The notes under the pieces are model-generated. The model did not search any database. It was given only the letters and a program-made list of their open reading frames with translations, and was not told where the DNA came from. Below, in pieces: positions 6,025-6,669 of a DNA stretch of 6,669 nucleotides (position 1 is its first letter; each line of letters opens with the position of its first letter). Made by a program: the position numbers and the translations under genes. The stretch is from Candidatus Sediminicultor sextus. GTDB lineage: Bacteria > Atribacterota > Phoenicimicrobiia > Phoenicimicrobiales > Phoenicimicrobiaceae. The stretch spans positions 1-6,669 of the forward strand of contig JADBKX010000003.1 in the NCBI GenBank assembly GCA_014894735.1, in the 5' to 3' direction.

Positions 6025-6062
6025 CCCCCTCACCCTAACCCTCTCCCTCGGGGGGGAGAGGG
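6025..6062 (-). repeat. C-rich hexamer repeat with competing hairpin and G-quadruplex motif
   Basis: On the plus strand four hexamers CCCTCA, CCCTAA, CCCTCT, CCCTCG (6027-6050) are followed by a G-run. CCCTCTCCC (6039-6047) pairs perfectly with GGGAGAGGG (6054-6062) around a 6-base loop. On the minus strand, which is transcribed, 6047-6025 has four G-tracts separated by AGA, TTA and TGA, a canonical G-quadruplex pattern. It stands about 50 bases before the DUF1844 start. Similar C-rich hairpin repeats are, from memory, scattered in intergenic DNA of varied bacteria. Confidence 0.75.
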
Positions 6063-6111
6063 AATAAAAAATCTGTCTATTTTAATTTATTCAATATACT
6101 ATGAGCTATAA

Positions 6112-6139
6112 TACGAGATACGATTCACGAGATACGAAT
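6112..6139. repeat. Heptamer tandem repeat, four units, YACGANN type
   Basis: Units are TACGAGA, TACGATT, CACGAGA, TACGAAT. It lies just downstream of the ispF stop in the ispF-DUF1844 spacer. Confidence 0.75.
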
Positions 6140-6159
6140 TCAGTCTGTATAATCATCCA

Positions 6160-6630
6160 CTAATCATTCAAACTAACCACACAATAAGAAACTGCACCCT
6201 CTCTTCTACCAATAAAACCCATCTTCTCATTAGTTGTAGCTTTAATATTCACCTTTTCAGAGGATATTTTTAAAACTTGAGCTATATTATTTTTCATCCT
6301 CATAATAAAAGGCGTGATTCGTGGTTCTTCTAATACTACTGAAACATCTATATTGTTTATAGTAAGTCTCTTTCTTTTTAATATTTCATAAATGTTTTCC
6401 AATAACTTTAGACTAGAAATATCTTTATATTGTTCATCATTATCCGGGAAATGCTGGCCGATATCTCCTTCTCCTGCTGCCCCTAATAAAGCATCTATTA
6501 GGGAATGAATTAAGACATCGGCATCTGAATGTCCATCCAAACCCTTTCGGTACGGAATAACCTCTCCTCCTAAAATTAATTTTCTCCCCAAAATTAAAGG
6601 ATGGACATCATATCCAAAACCTATTCGCAT
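6160..6630 (-). CDS. ispF: 2-C-methyl-D-erythritol 2,4-cyclodiphosphate synthase IspF
   Basis: IspF acts in the MEP (non-mevalonate) isoprenoid pathway, cyclising CDP-methylerythritol phosphate to MEcPP with release of CMP. The 156-residue length is typical. Metal ligands Asp8 and His10 (GYDVHP) and His42 (within DADVLIHSLIDALLG) are present, as are GHSDADV (33-39), DIGQHFPD (56-63) and the nucleotide-binding ATTNEKMGFIGRREG (131-145). The enzyme is a trimer with active sites at subunit interfaces. The start is ATG at 6630, with GAGG 7 bases upstream. Heptamer repeats begin about 20 bases before the gene and run off the window edge. Any ispD partner would lie outside the window. It is probably the first in-window gene of the minus block, although the 187-base spacer leaves open whether DUF1844 is co-transcribed. 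Confidence 0.96.
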   Translation of the reverse strand: MRIGFGYDVHPLILGRKLILGGEVIPYRKGLDGHSDADVLIHSLIDALLGAAGEGDIGQHFPDNDEQYKDISSLKLLENIYEILKRKRLTINNIDVSVVLEEPRITPFIMRMKNNIAQVLKISSEKVNIKATTNEKMGFIGRREGAVSYCVVSLND

Positions 6631-6652
6631 AAATTTACCTCATTATTTATTA

Positions 6653-6669
6653 GTCGTTAGTGAATAGTC
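6653..6669. repeat. Heptamer repeat running off the window edge
   Basis: GTCGTTA, GTGAATA, then GTC at the edge, consistent with a further unit beyond. It lies upstream of ispF. An 11-base stretch including GTCGTTA (6651-6661) is identical to 4332-4342. Confidence 0.6.

Noticed and set aside
5752..6111. Plus-strand open frame rich in Phe and Ser
   Set aside because: It is the complement of the Lys/Glu-coding purine tract of DUF1844 and runs on into the repeat spacer; a composition artefact.
6148..6153. TATAAT on the plus strand as a promoter -10 box
   Set aside because: No convincing -35 box, and it would drive antisense transcription into ispF; likely by chance in AT-rich sequence.

Overview
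This is an AT-rich, densely coding bacterial chromosomal segment. One plus-strand membrane-protein gene (18-1094) runs convergently into a block of eight minus-strand genes that fills the rest of the window. In transcription order (right to left) the block reads ispF, a DUF1844 protein, an exported TPR protein, nadD, yqeK, a LytR-CpsA-Psr (LCP) protein, rsfS, and a small LiaI/LiaF-like membrane protein. The core nadD-yqeK-LCP-rsfS resembles an order familiar from Clostridia and other Firmicutes. DUF1844 is, from memory, typical of non-Firmicutes lineages. With low GC and intergenic repeats, this suggests an uncultivated low-GC anaerobe such as Atribacterota (OP9/JS1). That placement is an inference and not firm. 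There is no plasmid, phage or transposase gene.

Region by region: 18-1094 is a polytopic flippase-like (UPF0104/LPG synthase TM) protein. Its stop codon abuts the stop codon of the convergent operon. In 1095-3623 the minus genes are packed tightly, with two TAATG stop/start overlaps (rsfS to the LiaF-like gene, yqeK to LCP). A near-perfect stem-loop separates yqeK from nadD (3661-3705). Two longer non-coding spacers, 4307-4477 (nadD/TPR) and 5973-6159 (DUF1844/ispF), and the right edge beyond ispF hold short tandem repeats with a strict 7-base period. The DUF1844/ispF spacer also carries a C-rich hexamer repeat. On the transcribed strand this reads as a canonical four-tract G-quadruplex motif that competes with a 9-bp hairpin.

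Functionally the genes are housekeeping: isoprenoid precursor synthesis (IspF), NAD synthesis (NadD), Ap4A hydrolysis (YqeK), attachment of glycopolymers to the cell wall (LCP), and ribosome silencing in starvation (RsfS), with envelope proteins of unknown role. Start-site reading gives the main gene-level surprises. nadD appears to start at ATT, because its only ATG lies inside the conserved first beta-strand. rsfS and yqeK each carry an ATG that overlaps a strong Shine-Dalgarno sequence, and they probably start at TTG and GTG a few bases downstream.

I found no clearly new multi-gene system. The most unusual material is non-coding: the heptameric repeat families, the G-quadruplex/hairpin element and the intercistronic stem-loop.
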